DNA of 15,745 bases from Gammaproteobacteria bacterium (GTDB lineage Bacteria; Pseudomonadota; Gammaproteobacteria; UBA6429). The notes under the pieces were generated by a model. The model made no database searches and had not been told where the DNA came from. It worked only from the letters and a program-made list of their open reading frames with translations. A program made the translations under genes and the position numbers. Position 1 is the stretch's first letter; the number at the start of each line of letters is the position of its first letter. The DNA lies in contig QIKU01000196.1 of the NCBI GenBank assembly GCA_003232015.1, positions 1 to 15,745 of the forward strand. The letters run 5' to 3'. Positions 13,902 to 15,745 of the stretch are shown in pieces.

Positions 13902-15745
13902 GTGCGGCTTTGGGCTATCGCATTTTTATCGGGAATATTGAGTGTACAGCAACTGTCATCTTTGCCTGATAAAGTCTGGCTGTGTGCGGTTGCTCTTGTT
14001 GCTGTGTTTTTACTTGTTGTGCTCTTTAAGCCTTTGCACTGGCGGGTTGCAAACTCAACACAATGCAAAAATCGTGGCTTGCTTATTACGCTGTGTGGTT
14101 TTGCTTTTGGTTTTGCCTGGGCTTTTGGCCATGCCCACTGGATGATGGGGCAGCGTTTACCGGCACAATATGAAGGCGTGGATTTGGTTGTGGAGGGGAT
14201 GGTTTCATCGTTGCCGGTTTCACCAACGTTAGAATCAAACAACGCCACTTTTGGCTCGCAACGTGTTCGGTTTGACTTTACTTTAACCCGTATTATACAG
14301 CCCAATAACCTGTCACTGGCGCATTTTCCAAAACGTATTCGTTTAAGCTGGTACCGACCGCCCTCAGAAATAGAAGCAGGGGCATTCTGGCGTTTCACGG
14401 TGCGCTTAAAAAGACCCTATGGCTTCAGTAATCCGGGTGGTTTCAATTACGAAAGCTGGCTTTACCAGAAGCGTATTCAGGCTCGAGGTTACATCAGGAA
14501 TAGTGAGTATAATCAGCCTGTTAGCGAGTATTCTTCAGAACTATTCTTATCGAAATCATTGCTTAAACTCCGCTGGCGAATACTTAATAAAATAGCGGGC
14601 GGTTTGGCGATTGGTGAAAATACAGAATTTATCCAGCATTTAACGCAGGCCTTGATACTGGGGTATCGCAGTGGCTTAACCGCACCCCAATGGCAAATAT
14701 TTCAGCGCACGGGGACCATTCATTTAATGGCCATTTCCGGCCTGCATATTGGTCTGGTTGCGGGGCTGGTGTATTTTTTAAGTCAATTTTTATGGCGCTT
14801 AAGTGGGCGGGGGTGTTTAATATTGCCTGCGCCTCAGGTCGCAGCCGTTGCTGCATTATTGGCAGCCGCACTGTATGCCATGCTGGCAGGTTTTACCATT
14901 CCAACTCAGCGTGCGTTGGTGATGTTGTCGGTTGCTATGCTGCATATTGTTTTTAAGCGAACACCTTTACCGGCGAGCAAAATCATCGCGCTGGCGCTTA
15001 TTTTAGTTTTATTGCTGGATCCGCTAGCGGTGCTGGCGCAGGGGTTCTGGCTGTCCTTTCTGGCGGTGGGTTTGATTATTTTTTTAATGCAACGGCCGGC
15101 GCACACTGTAGCGCGGTCGTTGAACGAGCAAGTGAGCCAGAACCAGTCTGGCCTTATGTCGGGTGTTGTTCAAAAAACATACACCAGCGTGGCGCAGTTT
15201 GGACGACTACAATGGGCGCTGACCATTGCAATGTTTCCACTGGTTTTGTTCTTTTATCAATCTTCCTCGCTGGTTTCTCCGTTGGCCAACTTTGTTGCTA
15301 TTCCTGTGATGAGCCTGGCGGTTGTTCCCTTAATGTTTATCGCAACGGGTCTTTTATTTTTAAATACAACGCTGGCGAATATACTTTTTCGGTTGGTCGA
15401 TTTTATCTATAGCCGGTTATGGCAGTTACTGGAAGCCTTGGCAAATAGCGCCTTTTCAACGTTGGAACTGGCCATCGCATCACCGTGGCTACTGGTCTTG
15501 TGTTTTTTGGCCATTCTTTTGTGGCTAACGGTAAAGGGCACGCCCATGCGCTGGCTGGCTTTTATTTTATTTTTGCCACTATTGTTTTACTCCGCACCGG
15601 CATTAAAGGAGGGTGAAGCCAGGGTTACCGTGCTGGATGTGGGGCAGGGGCTGTCTGCTGTGATCCAGACAAAATCCCACACGGTTGTTTTTGACACCGG
15701 GCCACGCTATAGCTCAAATTTTGATACCGGCCGTGCGGTGGTGGT
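13902..15745 (+). CDS. comEC: DNA uptake channel protein ComEC/Rec2 (3' end cut)
   Basis: ComEC forms the inner-membrane channel that takes up single-stranded DNA in natural transformation. The first 614 residues are present. An N-terminal DUF4131-type part has two helices (about 3-65) and a soluble OB-like domain (about 90-185). The competence domain follows, with the hallmark HLMAISGLHIG (274-284) and about eight membrane helices up to about 560. It then enters a beta-lactamase-like domain at VTVLDVGQG (DVGQG 579-583) and VVFDTGP. The family is usually 750-800 residues, so the metal-binding histidines lie past the edge. The start is GTG at 13902, seven bases after AAAAGGA (13888-13894). An in-frame TTG at 13896 is too near that site, and a stop lies at 13887. 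The frame is unbroken. Confidence 0.94.
   Translation, partial: MRLWAIAFLSGILSVQQLSSLPDKVWLCAVALVAVFLLVVLFKPLHWRVANSTQCKNRGLLITLCGFAFGFAWAFGHAHWMMGQRLPAQYEGVDLVVEGMVSSLPVSPTLESNNATFGSQRVRFDFTLTRIIQPNNLSLAHFPKRIRLSWYRPPSEIEAGAFWRFTVRLKRPYGFSNPGGFNYESWLYQKRIQARGYIRNSEYNQPVSEYSSELFLSKSLLKLRWRILNKIAGGLAIGENTEFIQHLTQALILGYRSGLTAPQWQIFQRTGTIHLMAISGLHIGLVAGLVYFLSQFLWRLSGRGCLILPAPQVAAVAALLAAALYAMLAGFTIPTQRALVMLSVAMLHIVFKRTPLPASKIIALALILVLLLDPLAVLAQGFWLSFLAVGLIIFLMQRPAHTVARSLNEQVSQNQSGLMSGVVQKTYTSVAQFGRLQWALTIAMFPLVLFFYQSSSLVSPLANFVAIPVMSLAVVPLMFIATGLLFLNTTLANILFRLVDFIYSRLWQLLEALANSAFSTLELAIASPWLLVLCFLAILLWLTVKGTPMRWLAFILFLPLLFYSAPALKEGEARVTVLDVGQGLSAVIQTKSHTVVFDTGPRYSSNFDTGRAVV

Noticed and set aside
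13886..14398. Minus-strand open frame of 170 codons
   Set aside because: It lies entirely opposite the comEC frame, which has clear DUF4131 and competence motifs. The product has no signal, domain or ribosome site and looks like an antisense shadow.
1..15745. tRNA, rRNA, CRISPR, prophage or insertion sequence
   Set aside because: No cloverleaf-type sequence, no regularly spaced repeats, and no transposase, integrase or phage gene were found. The only repeats are short REP-like palindromes and small spacer motifs.

Overview
The window looks like chromosome from a free-living gammaproteobacterium outside the Enterobacterales, with AT-leaning base composition by eye. The evidence is a full-length Mfd, an EFDD-type RelA, a LolC-family permease overlapping LolD, and ComEC with a DUF2062 gene next to it, plus dispersed GTAG-type REP palindromes. 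No phage, transposase, integrase, CRISPR array, rRNA or tRNA was recognised. Most of the window is ordinary core genome. I do not see a convincing new multi-gene system, and the points of interest are in details.

Layout. Bases 1-84 hold a REP-type palindrome arm. Bases 85-3555 (minus) encode Mfd, the transcription-repair coupling factor. Bases 3708-7608 hold six small envelope or secreted proteins: a periplasmic DsrE-like protein (minus), a TIGR04219-like outer-membrane beta-barrel protein (minus), a membrane-anchored retropepsin-like aspartic protease (minus), a small predicted beta-barrel protein (plus), a lipoprotein (plus) and a BamE-like secreted protein (minus). Each seems to have its own transcription unit, often bounded by hairpins. 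Bases 7890-10097 (plus) encode RelA, followed by an orphan PhnD-type binding protein (10210-11025). After a 244-base spacer with REP and terminator-like hairpins comes lolC/F-lolD (11270-13187, 8-base overlap). A convergent DUF2062 membrane protein (13230-13775, minus) and a divergent comEC follow; comEC starts with GTG at 13902 and runs off the right edge.

Function. LolC/F and LolD together would extract outer-membrane lipoproteins from the inner membrane, and the lipoprotein at 6637 could be one of their cargoes. The permease carries both LolC-like and LolE-like signatures with no second permease alongside, which suggests a LolDF arrangement. RelA has the acidic synthetase motif typical of monofunctional RelA, yet every HD hydrolase residue I can place is intact. 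These two points, the uncharacterised envelope cluster, and several inverted repeats in the spacers (especially upstream of relA) are the parts worth checking.
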